A stretch of 64,000 bases of DNA from Cepaea nemoralis (GCA_014155875.1 JACEFZ010013499.1:351501-415500), one strand, 5' to 3'. Numbered from the stretch's first letter, positions 1-13,974 are shown. A program made the numbers and translations. The notes: a model not told the origin generated them from the letters alone.

Positions 1-150
1 AAGTCGGAGTGGGTTCGCCTGATGTCGAGGGACACTGGTAGTAGGGAAAGCTAATACGCCTACAAAATTCAGTCCAGTGCTACTAGAAGCACCGTGTATG
101 GACTACTCTTGAGTTCAAAGCAAGCGATTCCCCCCCCCCCCCACCTTACC

Positions 151-181
<31 letters not shown>

Positions 182-185
182 AAAC
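1..185 (+). repeat. SINE A, 3' part, with poly-C/poly-A tail
   Basis: The 3' body of a tRNA-derived SINE is cut by the window edge. It shares the motif gagggacactggtaatagg and an ending like gttcaaagcgagcga with the copies near 45.0, 56.5 and 56.9 kb. A run of C then A follows (about 130-185). Confidence 0.75.
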
Positions 186-571
186 CGCCAATACATATAT
201 TTATCACAACTATACCCCGTAGTTTATGGGATTGAAGAGTAGTACATGAAACAGAGCCGAGTCGCAGTAGCCCATCAGCCAGTTCAGTTGTTTGTCAGCC
301 TATTGGGCATGTATTCGAATACCCATCATGGCGGGGATTTGTGTAAATATCTTATTTTCTCTATTCTAGGTGAGACCGGTCTAACATGGGTACCAGCAGA
401 ATGCAGTTTGATCTATATAAATATGTGGTTGTCACTGTCTTACTTATCTGCTTCAATGGGTGCTAAATGGTTATTTACTTACTTAAGGAAATGGTGACAT
501 GAAATGTTCTACATAAACTAAGATAAAGTATGAATAAAATTAGTAAAACTGCCGTAAAGCTGTAGAAAGGT
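186..571. other. No identifiable feature
   Basis: A+T-rich sequence. The 83-codon ORF at 246-497 has no recognisable domain or repeat support, so I do not call a gene. Confidence 0.5.
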
Positions 572-902
572 AAACAATATAAATGACACGAAGTAATGTA
601 GCTATACAGAACACAATTAAGGAAAACTGAGGACGTTGCGGCGACTAGTCTTCATCAGCAAACAAACACACAAACACAACGCATAAACGCTGGGAAGACA
701 CTAGGCTCGCCAGCGTAGTTGATAGCAAACTGCAACGGTATGTCATGAGCACCATCGGACACGGGTTCGTGAGTCTTCCCCGTGTTTATAAGTTGGTCTT
801 AGTGTATTTGATTGTTGATGAAGGGTAGTCGCCGCAACGTCCAGTGTTTTCCGTTATTGTGCTCTGTGAAGCTGCATGACTTCCTGTTATTTTATATTGT
901 TT
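572..902. repeat. Long imperfect palindrome (foldback/MITE-like)
   Basis: The arms at about 572-664 and 811-902 are inverted copies. Both contain ggacgttgcggcgacta and, further out, matching aaacaatataaa stretches. Weaker pairing continues inward around 690-790. No transposase or clear TSD is visible, so the class is unknown. Confidence 0.65.
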
Positions 903-934
903 CAATAAACTTAGAATGTGAACAACCTCACTTG

Positions 935-1068
935 GCGAGGGACACTGGTAACAGAAAAATCTCATCCACACATTCAAGATCAATCCAGTGGACCAGAAGA
1001 AGTAGCAGCACGTGTATGGACAATGCTCTAGTTCAAAGCGAATGAAAGCAAATACAAACAAAAAAAAA
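935..1068 (+). repeat. SINE A, diverged 3' part
   Basis: Contains ggcgagggacactggtaac, a diverged body, then gttcaaagcgaatg and an A-rich tail, in the order seen in the better SINE A copies. Confidence 0.6.
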
Positions 1069-1595
1069 AACACTCACTTATATGGCAGATTTAGTTCCAG
1101 AGAAGTAATGTTGATATAGAATTCTAAAGCTCTGGCTACTTCTATACCAGACCTCGCACAAACGAAGATATAACCTACTGCAAGTTGAAGTACATTTCCA
1201 TAATGAAAGAGACCACCGCTATTATGATTTACCAACATAACATCACATGAAATGAAGCGCATTAGCTGAAAGAGACGTCAGCTAGAGATGTATGGCTACA
1301 AAATGCACCATAAAAAGTACCCCGGTCACAGAATAATACATACGAAGTTAGTAGTGAAAGCGACAAAAATAGTACCGATGGAGCACACTTGCAATTAACA
1401 AACCATCAGGAAATCGATGACGCCGTCGCACTGGAAAATTCTCAAACTGCAGAATAATAGGGCTTATTTCATTCTGATTCTTCGTGCTATTGGTAGTACA
1501 GTATGTCTCTCATAGGTAATAATCTTTACCGCATCAATAATTAATATTAGTGAGTCATGCAGTCATGATGTTATCACATTTCCCATGCCTTTATA
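1069..1595. other. No identifiable feature
   Basis: A+T-rich sequence. Nothing beyond short chance ORFs was recognised. Confidence 0.5.
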
Positions 1596-1681
1596 ACGAC
1601 ACTGGTGATCGAGTTAAATGGCGAGTCATGACCGCCCACGCTTTCCGGCATGGCACATGATTGATTGATTGATTGATTGAT
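1596..1681 (+). mobile_element. LINE A, 3' terminal fragment with TTGA tail
   Basis: Nearly identical to the last 85 bp of the LINE A copies ending at 4800 and 54473. It covers the final codons, the stop and a short (TTGA)n tail. This is a strongly 5'-truncated insertion. Confidence 0.85.
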
Positions 1682-1699
1682 AATGATTTTTCCGTGTTG

Positions 1700-1909
1700 G
1701 CCACCTGTACCTATTAACAGTGTCCCTCTCCATCAGACGAACCAACTCTGACAGTGCTGAGCTACTTGTAATTTGCATCACCTTGTCAAGGACGAGAAGA
1801 AACAATTGTAGTCCAACCGACCGGTGTAAGGGTTGAACCCGGTACCTCGGCATCAGCACACCGGGTGTTTAAGAATGGGCGATCTTATCTATTTAGTCAT
1901 GCTGACCTC
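1700..1909 (-). repeat. SINE A copy (tRNA-Arg-like head)
   Basis: On the minus strand it starts near 1909 with aggtcagcatgactaaatag (A-box region), followed by a B-box-like gggttcaaccc. It ends in the shared SINE A body. The 3' end is lost. Confidence 0.75.
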
Positions 1910-1917
1910 CATGCATA

Positions 1918-2004
1918 TTGATATTGTTGTTGTTGTTGTTGTTGTTGTTCTTGGTTAGCTTCATAAGTGATTTGTGGATGAAATAATGTATAAGTGAGAG
2001 AGAA
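1918..2004. repeat. (GTT)n tract and one 50-bp 'ggttagcttcataag' unit
   Basis: A short GTT microsatellite precedes one copy (about 1953-2000) of the unit that recurs between GA tracts at 4855-5445. The unit therefore lies on both sides of the LINE A copy. Confidence 0.75.
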
Positions 2005-2690
2005 CGACGGAAAATTTGATAACATAAAACAAGACATTGAAAGGGAAAAAATTAATATTTTAGGTATGTGAGAAACGAGATGGACAGGATCAGGCATCAA
2101 GATAGATGACGATTTCAAGATTATTTATTCCAGAGGTGAAGATCGTCATAGGGTAGTGGCAATTATTTTGGACCGGAAAACATCAAAATCTATTCAAGGA
2201 TATTGGGCCGTGTCGGACAGAGTTCTACTAGTTAAATAAAGTGGCAGACCTTTTAGCATAAATATTATTCAAGTATATGCACCAACAGGAGAATCCAGTG
2301 AAGATAGTGTAGAAGAATTTTATAATGACATAGAGGCTGCCTTAAAGAAATGTAAAAATTCAGAAATAAACATCATAATAGGGGACTTCAGTGCAAAAGT
2401 AGGAAATCAAGGGGATAGATACACAGTAGGAAACTATGGTTTAGGAGAGAGAAATGAAAGAGGATACAGACTCGTAGAGTGGGCAAAAGAACAGGAAATG
2501 ATTGTAGGAAACACCTGGTTTAAGCAACACCCTAGAAGATTATGGACATGGAGGAGTCCTGATAGCAGGATTAGAAACCAGATTGACTACATTCTCATTA
2601 GCATAAGATTTAGAAACGCGCTAACAGTAACAAAAACAGTGCTGATTGTTATAGTGACCACAGATTACTCACAGGAACATTGAGGATAAA
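2005..2690 (+). pseudogene. LINE A endonuclease region, broken
   Basis: Endonuclease/exonuclease/phosphatase-family motifs in order: ETRWTGSG, IIQVYAPT, IIGDFSAKVG, WTWRSP followed by RNQIDYI, and CYSDHR. This enzyme nicks target DNA to prime reverse transcription. The frame has stops at about 2076 (before ETRW) and about 2236, and a frameshift near 2640, after which CYSDHR reads in the RT frame. The usual N-terminal part is missing. This copy cannot make an intact endonuclease. Confidence 0.85.
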
Positions 2691-4796
2691 GTTGAAGAAA
2701 GTCAAGTATATAACAGGAAACACTAAATATGATTTGTGTACATTGAGTAATGACAAGGAAATACAAAACAAATTCAACATAGAAATACAGAACAGATTTG
2801 AAATATTGTCTGATCTAGAGATCCTATTCCAGGATGTGGATGATCAATGGGAAACGTTGAAGAATTCAATCAATGTGGCTGCAGAAACAACTATTCCAAA
2901 ATTAAAGAAGGTGGGTCGTAAGAAATGGATGACTGAAGAAATTTTACACCTCATGGAAACAAGAAGACTCAACAAAAATAATTCTGTCAAATATGAAGAA
3001 ATCCACAGACAAGTCAGAATATTATGTAAGGAGGCAAAAGAATCATGGCTTGAGGAAAAGTGCTTAGAAATTGAAAACCAACACAACAGTCAAAATACCA
3101 AATTAGTGCACAAAAGAATTCAGGAACTTACTAATAAAAGAACAAGTACATCAACAGGGTGTCTAAAAACTAAAGATGGCAAAATCATAATAGAAAAAGA
3201 CCAGATTCTACAGGTATGGACAGATTATGTGAAACACCTTTATGATGATAACAGAGACGAACAGTATGATATTAGATTTAATAATGAAGGACCGCCAATT
3301 TTGAAGATGGAGGTTCGAAATGTTCTTAAGCATATGAAAGCTGGCAAGGCCCCCGGTGCAGATAACATCACAACAGAAATGATTAAAGCTTTAGAAGAAT
3401 TTGGACTAGAGCAAGTCACCAGACTGATGAACACATTATATGATACTGGAGATATACCTCCTGAATTATGTAACTCTGTATTTATTGCAATCCCAAAGAA
3501 ATCAGGAACCTTGGAATGTGATCAACATAGAACAATTAGTATAATGAGTCACATCACAAAGATTTTGCTAAGAATTATCATGCAAAGAGTGAGGAAGAAG
3601 ATACAACCTGAAATAGGGGAAGAACAATGTGGGTTTGTAGAAGGAAAGGGTACAGTAAATGCTGTGTATATGCTGCGAACAGTTATTGAACGTGCTATAG
3701 AAGTAAACAAGGATATACATCTTTGCTTTATTGACTATACAAAGGCTTTTGATAGAGTTAGACATGTCAACATGGTGGATATGCTTGCAGATCTACAAAT
3801 TGATGGGAAAGACATTAGACTTATAAAAAACATATATTGGAAACAACAAGCTGCAATAAGGATTGATAATGAAGTGGGACAGTATCAGCCAATTAAGAGA
3901 GGTGTTAGGCAGGGATGTGTGATGTCTCCAGATTTTTTTTCCCTATACAGTGAACATATTTTCAGAAATGTAGAGGATATAAATGGAATCAGCATTGGAG
4001 GACGAAACATCAATAACATTAGATATGCAGATGATACAGTATTAATTGCAGACAATGCGCAGGACCTGCAACAATTAGTAGATGCGGTTGTTGTACACAG
4101 TGAGCAACTGGGGTTAGAATTAAATTGTAAAAAGACTCAGGTTATGGTCGTCACTAGGAAGGAAGAAGTGCCACAATGTAATATACAAGTAAATGGAAAT
4201 ATTCTTCAACAAGTGAATCGGTACAATTATCTTGGAACAGTCATAACATCTGATGGGAGATGCCTTGAAGAGATTAGAACAAGAATCGCCATGGCGAAAG
4301 TAGCCTTTAGCAAGATGAAAAACATTCTGACCAATAAAAAGATGTCAATTGAAACGAGAAAAAGAGTGTTGAGGGGATACATAGAGCCTGTTCTTTTGTA
4401 CGGATGTGAAACTTGGACAATGGGCAGTCAAGCTGAAAAACATCTAATGGCTGCAGACATGTGGTTTCTGAGGAAAATGCAAAGAATACCATGGACAGAC
4501 AGAAAAACCAATGACCAAGTAATACAGGAGACAAATGAACATCGTAAACTGATTAGAGAAATTAGACGTAGACAGTCAACATTTTTCGGACATGTTATGA
4601 GAAGAAATGGATTGGAGAACTTGGTGACAACTGGCAAGATCGAAGGAATCAGACCAAGAGGCAGACCGAGAGGAAAATACCTGGATGGCTTGGCCACGTG
4701 GCATGGACGGGACGGGAGCATTGAGCTGATCCACGACACTGGTGATCGATTGAAATGGCGAGTCATGACCGCCCACGCTTTCCGGCATGGCACATG

Positions 4797-4797
<1 letters not shown>
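2680..4797 (+). CDS. LINE A reverse transcriptase (open 705-codon frame)
   Basis: RNA-dependent DNA polymerase of the LINE. Motifs in order (approximate residues): KAPGADNITTEMI (222), IPKKSGT, GFVEGKGT (316), FIDYTKAFDRV (349, first catalytic Asp), GVRQGCVMSP (407), YADDT (448, catalytic pair), YLGTVITSDG (516), YGCETWTM (573), RIPWTDRKTND (601), RGRPRGKYLDG (660). The first Met is only the first ATG of the frame. The natural protein continues from the endonuclease upstream. The stop TGA is the first unit of the tail, so there is no 3' UTR. The second copy at 53402-54464 is nearly identical, which suggests recent activity of the family, although the endonuclease here is broken. Confidence 0.9.
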
Positions 4798-5449
<652 letters not shown>

Positions 5450-6737
5450 CGAGGCACCTCGTTTTCCCGATGTACCTCTCGCGTCTGGCCGTGCCGATTC
5501 TTACTCCCAAGTCTTTCATCCTGGACAGCGATGTGGAATCACTGGCGTCAAAGTCCTCTGTTCTCGCCATATCTTTGAGGACGTTAATAACATGGGCACG
5601 ATCCATGGGCTGGCCATCTACAGAGGGTGCAGAGATAGCCAGTTTCTCAGCTCGTTCATTTCCCTCGACTCCCGCATGTCCCGGGACGAAGATGAAGGTG
5701 ACTTTACGGACAACAGACTTCCGCAGCGACTCAGTCCACTGTCTACGTACACATCCAGCTTCGATCTTCTGAATCATGCTCATTGAGTCACTTAGTACAC
5801 ACACGTTGGTATAATGCTGTGATTCCAGCCATATGAAATCCTGTGCAACTGCCATCACCTCCATCGTCATGCTGCTCGTGATCATAGAGTGGGCACCACT
5901 GGATTCTTGAACGGTTCGGCCCGCTGAACGGGCTGTAAATGCTCACGCACTTTTCTGCTGCTTTACAACAGATCCATCTGTATAGATGAGCACTTCGGGG
6001 CTATCTGAGTGTTCATAGATGAGCGCGTTAACCTCTGCATTGACTGCGACAGGGTTCTGCTCTCTGCACCGTCTGTCGAGTGTGATAATGCAGGAGAATG
6101 TTTACTTAAAAGCTGGAGGCACTGGCACCCATTCCTTGCCGGGGTTGATACTGGTAAGACTGCAGACCTGTCTGACGACATCTTCCGCCCGACCCATCCA
6201 TGATTTACCTCTCTTTAGCCTGTCACCCTTTTCTCTGAATATAGCGTCATGCAGAGGGTGCTGCTCATCTGCACTTATTTGTAAGTATGCACGAGCTCTC
6301 CAGATCTTGATCCTGTGTTCCATTGTCGGGAAGTCAAGGAGGTATCTCATTGCTGCACAGCTGGTGTCTTTCGTGCAGCCCAAAATGATGCGCATGGCTT
6401 CGTTTTGTTCCTTTTCAAGTCTTCCAATCTGTGTAGGGCTGACAGTGAGGATGGCCAGGGCATACTCGATGCGTGAAAGCACCAGTCCTTGGAACAGAAG
6501 TATTAGCAGTCTTTGCTCGATATTGGCAGTCGCCATGACTCTCATTGCTGACAAACCTTTTCGAGCTTTCGTTATAACATAATCGACATGATCTCTGAAG
6601 GACAGGCTTCGATCAAGCCTCACGCCAAGATATGTCATTGACTGGGTTCTACTCAAAAGGCTTCCATCCATTCTTACTGCCGGCAGGTCTGTGTTCACAA
6701 TATGGTTGTTTAGGGAGAACCATGTAACCATGTTCAT
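5450..6737 (-). pseudogene. LINE I: RT C-terminal part plus RNase H, broken
   Basis: Minus-strand relic of a LINE whose polyprotein has RNase H after RT, as in the I group. The RT thumb region (about 6737-6100) contains YLGVRLDRSLSFRDHV. The RNase H part (about 6000-5450) has the four acidic positions in order: YTDGS, MTMEVMA, LSDSMSM, and PGHAGVEGNERAEKLA. RNase H removes template RNA during element replication. A frameshift lies between the RT and RNase H parts near 6100, and an in-frame TGA follows YTDGSVVKQQKSA. The RT palm and endonuclease are absent. Assignment to the I group rests on domain order and motifs. Confidence 0.82.
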
Positions 6738-6800
6738 CTATGAAATGAACCCAGATCCCTGTCATGTCAGATAAGCGCACTAAACACTATGCCACTGTTG
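6738..6800 (-). repeat. tRNA-like SINE head fragment
   Basis: Minus strand reads tggcatagtgtttagtgcgc (A-box-like), then gggttcatttc (weak B box) about 30 nt on. It abuts the LINE I relic. It could be a short SINE remnant; it is not a functional tRNA, since no cloverleaf closes. Confidence 0.35.
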
Positions 6801-7309
6801 GCGGTGAAAGACAAGTTACAAAACAGAAAAAGACAAAGAAACACATCTTTTCACAAACCTCCCTTTGTGGACTAATTTCGTTATTAATATTAATAATTGT
6901 AATTTGAAGCTCATTACTTCAGATAGGATAATAGCTGACAATGCCACCACATGTCAACGCACAGATTACCAGACGTGACTTATTGAAATACTGCAATGTG
7001 TGGATGTCTGGGTCTACCAAATTAAATGTCGTGAAATGCCTCGTCAACGCTCGAAGAAACTGAGTCACATAATTTAGTGTAACGGCGAGCTCGTGTTGTG
7101 GAACGATGTTTGTATTCATGCGCTATTGTAATGGATATTTTTTAGAAGAAAAAATTAAAATGTTCAATTTTACCGTCAATTTTAGATGGCAAAATTTGTT
7201 AAAGCAATTATATCAAACAGCAATTTTAATTTTGAGTATTATCTGCTATCTTTTTTTCCCTTTTATCAGACGATATCTGTGATTCACACAGGTCATTACT
7301 GAAATTATG
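6801..7309. other. No identifiable feature
   Basis: A+T-rich sequence with no supported gene or repeat. Confidence 0.45.
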
Positions 7310-8200
7310 CTTTCTTAGCTGTAACTGTTTCTCAAAGGTATCTGTTTTTAACTCTAGCTGTTTCTTAACTGATGTTTCGTTAACATTAGCTGCTTCTTTA
7401 ACGATGTTTAGCTAACTGTAGCTGATTCTTTACTGCTGTTGTTTTGTTTATTCCGTTGTTACTTAACTGATGCTTTGTTAACTCTAACTGTTTCTTAACT
7501 CTAGCTGCTTCTTTACTAATATTTTGTTAACCATAGCTGTTGCTTAATTCTAGCGGTTTCTTAACTGATGTTTGTTAGCTCTAGCAGTTTCTTAAGTGAT
7601 ATTGTCTTGTTAACTGTATCTGTTTCTTAACTGGTGTTTTGTTTACTATAGCTGTTTTTTTAACTCTAGCTGGTTTTTTTAAAACTGATGTTATGTTAAC
7701 TATAGTTGTTTCTTAAATCTAGCTGCTTCACAACGTGATGTCTTGGTAACTGTAGCTGTTTTTAACTCTAGCTGTTTCTTAACTGATGTTTTGTTAACTC
7801 TAGCGGTTTCCTAACTGATGTCTTGTTAACTTTAGCTGTTTCTTAATCGATGTCTTGTTAACTTTAGATGTTTCTTAACTCTAGCTGTTTCTTAACTGAT
7901 GTTTTGTTAACTGTAGCTGTTTCTTAACTCTATCTGTTTCTTTACTGATGTTTAATTTAACTATAGCTGTTTGTTTACTGATATTGTTTTGTTAAATGTG
8001 GCTGTTTATTTACTGTTGTTGTTTTGTTAACTCTAGCTGTTTCTTAACTGACGAGTGGTAACTGTAGCTGTTTCATTATAGACTTTGTTTTGTTAAATGT
8101 AGCTGTTTTTAAAACTAATGTTGTTTTATTAACTGTTGCTGTTTTAACTGATGTTGTTTTGTTAACTGTAGCTGTTTGTTTACTTATGTCTTCTGTGCGT
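7310..8200. repeat. Degenerate minisatellite (ttaactgtagctgtttc type)
   Basis: Dozens of imperfect repeats of two alternating phrases, taact(g/c)tagctgtttctt and aactgatgttttgtt, with irregular spacing. It looks like an old, drifted tandem array. Confidence 0.85.
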
Positions 8201-8239
8201 CTTACCTTGTCTGTCTATCAGTATTTGCTCTGTTATGCT

Positions 8240-9089
<850 letters not shown>

Positions 9090-9228
9090 TGAGTAATATA
9101 GAGTAAAATAGTGAGTGAGAGAAAGATAGAGAGAGCGAATAGAGAGACACAGTAGTAGAAAGAAACTGATAGAAGCCGTGAGAGAGAGAAAGAAAAAGAG
9201 AGAAAGAGAGGAGAGAGAGAGAGGGGGG

Positions 9229-9275
<47 letters not shown>

Positions 9276-9384
9276 GGAGAGAGAGAGAGAGTAAAAGATA
9301 GAAAGAGAAAGATGTTTATAATTTAGTATGTTTTATGTCCGCTCGTGTGTGTGTGTTTGTGTGTGTGTGTATGTATGTTTGTAT

Positions 9385-9445
<61 letters not shown>
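9090..9445. repeat. GA-rich then GT-rich microsatellites
   Basis: GA-rich tracts (best about 9234-9290) are followed by GT tracts (about 9345-9443). Confidence 0.93.
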
Positions 9446-9665
9446 GGAAAGTGTGTTAATGTGAAGGGGTTTTTATTCTAGCGTGTGTTGCAAATTGTTA
9501 TTGATATAAATGTTAGTTGGTGTGAACAAAAAAAGTAAACAAACCCCTTTTATTCACATTAAAGCACCCTGGGAACACGGTGTTAGACCCGTATTTTTAT
9601 ATGACCGGTTGACACCCGGCGAGGGATGTAGTCAGTGTCCAGCCGGCAGCCTTTACATCTCAAGA

Positions 9666-10277
9666 CAGTGTTTCTCAACCTGTGAGGAATTCCCCCCCCC
9701 CCCCACCTGAGCCAAGGGATTAACGACGTTGTTCGTAATCCCGTATATCCCCGTGGGGAAAACAACTATGTGAGATTCGGTAACGGATTGCCCCGCGCTA
9801 GTAACTTAAGGGAGAAATTGAGCCAGTCGTTCAGAAAGCAATGGTAAACTACTGAACGTAAAACTTGCCTAGTACATCAACAACAGCTGAAAAGTGTTGG
9901 TGTCGACTGCAACGCCCTGTAAGGGATATGCAACATAAAATGGGGAGGAGGGGGAGGAATTAAGATTATTTCAAGATCGCGTTAATACAAGAACCGATAG
10001 CTTGATATTATTTTTTCCCTCCATACTTTACAGTTCTGTAATTCTCACCATTCTGAAATTCGTTGTATAATGTAAATAGACCCGCAAATCACGTTTTATG
10101 TAGACGTCTTGACTTGTTCTAGTATGTGTTAGTAAATTTAGCTTGTATTTTTACATATACTGTGTAGGAGTGGAGGGTGATTTATAGGGATGAAATACGA
10201 AAGGGGGGGGGGGGGGGGGTAACGTTCTGAACATATGGTGAAGGAGTGCAAGGGCTAAAAAAGGTTGAGAACCACTG
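9666..10277. mobile_element. hAT-type non-autonomous element, split by a SINE
   Basis: The left end cagtgtttctcaacct and right end aggttgagaaccactg are inverted. This is the terminal sequence typical of Charlie-like hAT DNA transposons. The body after the SINE (from about 9950) closely matches 63235-63562. There is no transposase, so this is a passive copy. The flanking 8-bp sites (tctcaaga against tcctaaga or nearby) match only loosely. Confidence 0.8.
9706..9946 (+). repeat. SINE B copy inside the hAT element
   Basis: Shows the SINE B order: gttcgtaatcccgtat, a cagaaagcaatggtaaacta segment, then an acagctgaaaagtgttggtg segment and a gccctgtaagggatatgcaa end. The other hAT copy at 63.2 kb lacks it, so it inserted after the hAT element. 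Confidence 0.8.
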
Positions 10278-10337
10278 GTCCTAAGACAATTCCTGGTACC
10301 CGCGAGTGACATGGAAGCCAAGGTAAACATTTAGAAT

Positions 10338-12048
10338 CCGCTGTTAGTGTGTGCAGCAGTGTGTCAGGGTGAATGGATTTATATGTCAGTGTGTGCGGCA
10401 TTGTGTCAGGGTGAATGGATTTATATGTCAGTGTGTGCAGCAGTGTGTCAGGGTGAATGGATTTATATATCAGTGTGTGCGGCATTGTGTCAGGGTGAAT
10501 GGATTTATATGTCAGTGTGCGGGAGTATGTCAGGGTGAATGGATTTATATGTCAGTGTGTGCAGCAGTGTGTCAGGGTGAATGGATTTATATATCAGTGT
10601 GTGCGGCATTGTGTCAGGGTGAATGGATTTATATGTCAGTGTGTGACATTGTGTCAGGGTGAATGGATGTATATGTCAGTGTGTGACATTGTGTCAGGGT
10701 GAATGGATGTATATGTCAGTGTGTGCAGCAGTGTGTCAGGGTGAATGGATTTATATGTCAGTGTGCGGGAGTATGTCAGGGTGAATGGATTTATATGTCA
10801 GTGTGCGGGAGTATGTCAGGGTGAATGGATTTATATGTCAGTGTGCGGGAGTATGTCAGGGTGAATGGATTTATATGTCAGTGTGTGACATTGTGTCAGG
10901 GTGAATGGATGTATATGTCAGTGTGTGACATTGTGTCAGGGTGAATGGATGTATATGTCAGTGTGTGCAGCAGTGTGTCAGGGTGAATGGATTTATATGT
11001 CAGTGTGCGGGAGTATGTCAGGGTGAATGGATTTATATGTCAGTGTGCGGGAGTATGTCAGGGTGAATGGATTTATATGTCAGTGTGTGACATTGTGTCA
11101 GGGTGAATGGATGTATATGTCAGTGTGTGACATTGTGTCAGGGTGAATGGATGTATATGTCAGTGTGTGCAGCAGTGTGTCAGGGTGAATGGATGTATAT
11201 GTCAGTGTGTGACATTGTGTCAGGGTGAATGGATGTATATGTCAGTGTGTGCAGCAGTGTGTCAGGGTGAATGGATTTATATGTCAGTGTGCGGGAGTAT
11301 GTCAGGGTGAATGGATTTATATGTCAGTGTGCGGGAGTATGTCAGGGTGAATGGATTTATATGTCAGTGTGCGGGAGTATGTCAGGGTGAATGGATTTAT
11401 ATGTCAGTGTGCGGCAGTGTGTCAGGGTGAATGGATTTATATGTCAGTGTGCGGCAGTGTGTCAGGGTGAATGGATTTATATGTCAGTGTGCGGCAGTGT
11501 GTCAGGGTGAATGGATTTATATGTCAGTGTGCAGCAGTGTGTCAGAGTGAATGGATTTATATGTCAGTGTGCGGCAGTGTGTCAGGGTGAATGGATTTAT
11601 ATGTCAGTGTATGGCAGTGTGTCAGGGATGAATGGATTTATATGTCAGTGTGTGGCAGTGTGTTAGGGTGAATGGATTTATATGTCAGTGTGTGGCAGTG
11701 TGTTAGGGTGAATGGATTTATATGTCAGTGTGTGGCAGTGTGTCAGGGTGAATGGATTTATATGTCAGTGTGTGCAGCAGTGTATCAGGGTGAATGGATT
11801 TATATGTCAGTGTGTGGCAGTGTGTCAGGGTGAATGGATTTATATGTCAGTGTGTGGCAGTGTGTCAGGGTGAATGGATTTATATGTCAGTGTGTGGAAG
11901 TGTGTCAGGGTGAATGGATTTATATGTCAGTGTGTGGAAGTGTGTCAGGGTGAATGGATTTATATGTCAGTGTGTGCAGCAGTGTGTCAGGGTGAATGGA
12001 TTTATATGTCAGTGTGCGGGAGTGTGTCAGGGTGAATGGATTTATATG
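10338..12048. repeat. Minisatellite block 1 (about 38-42 bp unit)
   Basis: More than 40 repeats of a unit containing gtcagggtgaatggatttat and atgtcagtgtg. Variants (gcagcag, gcggcatt, gcgggagta, gacatt) recur in ordered runs, giving a higher-order pattern. Frames through it are not genes. Confidence 0.95.
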
Positions 12049-12510
12049 TCAGTGTGTGGCATTGTGAATCTGGACTAATTTATATTTCAGTGTGTGGCAT
12101 TGTGAATCTGGACTCATGTATATGCTAGTGTGTGGCATTGTGAATCTGGACTTAATTATATGTCAGAGTGTGGCATTGTGAATCTGGACTCATTTATATG
12201 TCAGAGTGTGGCATTGTGAATCTGGACTCATTTATATGTCAGAGTGTGGCATTTTAAATCTGGACTGATTTATATTTCAGAGTGTGGCATTGTGAATCTG
12301 GACTCAATCATATGTCAGAGTGTGGCATTGTGAATCTGGACTCATTTATATGTCAGAGTGTGGCATTGTGAATCTGGACTCATTTATATGTCAGAGTGTG
12401 GCATTTTAAATCTGGACTCATTTATATGTCAGAGTGCGGCATTGTGAATCTGGACTAATTTATATGTCAGAGTGTGGCATTGTGAATCTGGACTCATTTA
12501 TATGTCAGTG
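12049..12510. repeat. Minisatellite block 2 (about 38-bp unit)
   Basis: Twelve or so units containing gtggcattgtgaatctggac and atttatatgtcagag. It shares tttatatgtcag with block 1 and aatctggact with block 3. A GTTT tract follows at about 12525-12556. Confidence 0.93.
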
Positions 12511-12689
12511 TACATATACGTGTGTGTGTTTGTTTGTTTGTTTGTTTGTTTGTTTGTGCTTGACGCTGTGTAATCTAATCTGGTGTATGTGTGAATGAAT
12601 CTGGCACTGTCTAAATTTGGCACAGTAAATAGGAACTGGTTTATGTTTCAATGCTCGTGCCAGTGTGTGGTAATATGAAAACATAGTTA

Positions 12690-12699
12690 TCTTTCTCTC

Positions 12700-12768
<69 letters not shown>

Positions 12769-13151
12769 TACTTTGCAAAGCTGTGTATGTGTGACATTAT
12801 GTAAATCTGGACTGCTTTATGTAGTAGTATGTGTGGCATTGTGTAAATCTGAACTAGTTTATGTATTACTGTGTGTGGCATTGTGTAAATCTGAACTAGT
12901 TTATGTATTACTGTGTGTGGCATTTTGTAAATCTAGACTCGTATATGTATCAGTGTGTGGCACTGTGTAAATAAGGGCTGGTTTATGTATTAGTTTGTGG
13001 ATCTGTGTGTGCTTGTGTGTGTGTGTGTGTGTGTGTGACACTGAGTAAACCTGGACTAGTTTATGTATTAGTGTGTGTGACACTGTGTAAACCTGGACTG
13101 GTTTATGTATTAGTGTGTGTGACACTGAGTACACCTGGACTAGTTTATGCA

Positions 13152-13182
<31 letters not shown>

Positions 13183-13295
13183 CACTGGGTAAATCTGGAC
13201 TAGTTTATGTATTAGTGTGTGTGACACTGTGTAAACCTGGACTGGTTTATGTATTAGTGTGTGTGACACTGTGTACACCTGGACTGGTTTATGTA

Positions 13296-13353
<58 letters not shown>

Positions 13354-13549
13354 ACTGGGTAAATCTGGACTAGTTTATGTATTTGTGTGTGTGTCACTGG
13401 GTAAATCTGGACTAGTTTATGTATTAGTGTGTGTGTCACTGGGTAAATCTGGACTAGTTTATGTATTAGTGTGTATGTCACTGGGTAAATCTGGACTAGT
13501 TTATGTATTAGTGTGTGTGACACTGTGTACACCTGGACTATTTTATGTA

Positions 13550-13601
<52 letters not shown>

Positions 13602-13713
13602 ACTGGGTAAATCTGGACTAGTTTATGTATTAGTGTGTGTGACACTGTGTAAACCTGGACTGGTTTATGTATTAGTGTGTGTGACACTGTGTAACCCTGG
13701 ACTATTTTATGTA

Positions 13714-13747
<34 letters not shown>

Positions 13748-13859
13748 ACTGGATAAATCTGGACTAGTTTACGTATTAGTGTGTGTGACACTGTGTAAAC
13801 CTGGACTGGTTTATGTATTAGTGTGTGTGACACTGTGTAAACCTGGACTATTTTATGTA

Positions 13860-13899
<40 letters not shown>

Positions 13900-13955
13900 A
13901 CTGGGTAAATCTGGACTAGTTTTTGTATTAGTGTGTGCTTGTGTGTGTTTGGCAC
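12690..13955. repeat. Minisatellite block 3 with embedded (GT)n expansions
   Basis: Units of about 40 bp (taaatctggactagtttatg, then tattagtgtgtgtgacactg) are interrupted by GT tracts of 20-70 bp that have expanded from the gtgtgtg part of the unit. The Val-Cys and Thr-His frames are translations of this repeat. Confidence 0.95.
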
Positions 13956-13974
13956 TCTAGACTGGTTTACACAG

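Noticed and set aside
10338..13955. CRISPR-like appearance (regular short repeats)
   Set aside because: There are no unique spacers; the whole unit repeats and drifts. It is a eukaryotic minisatellite.
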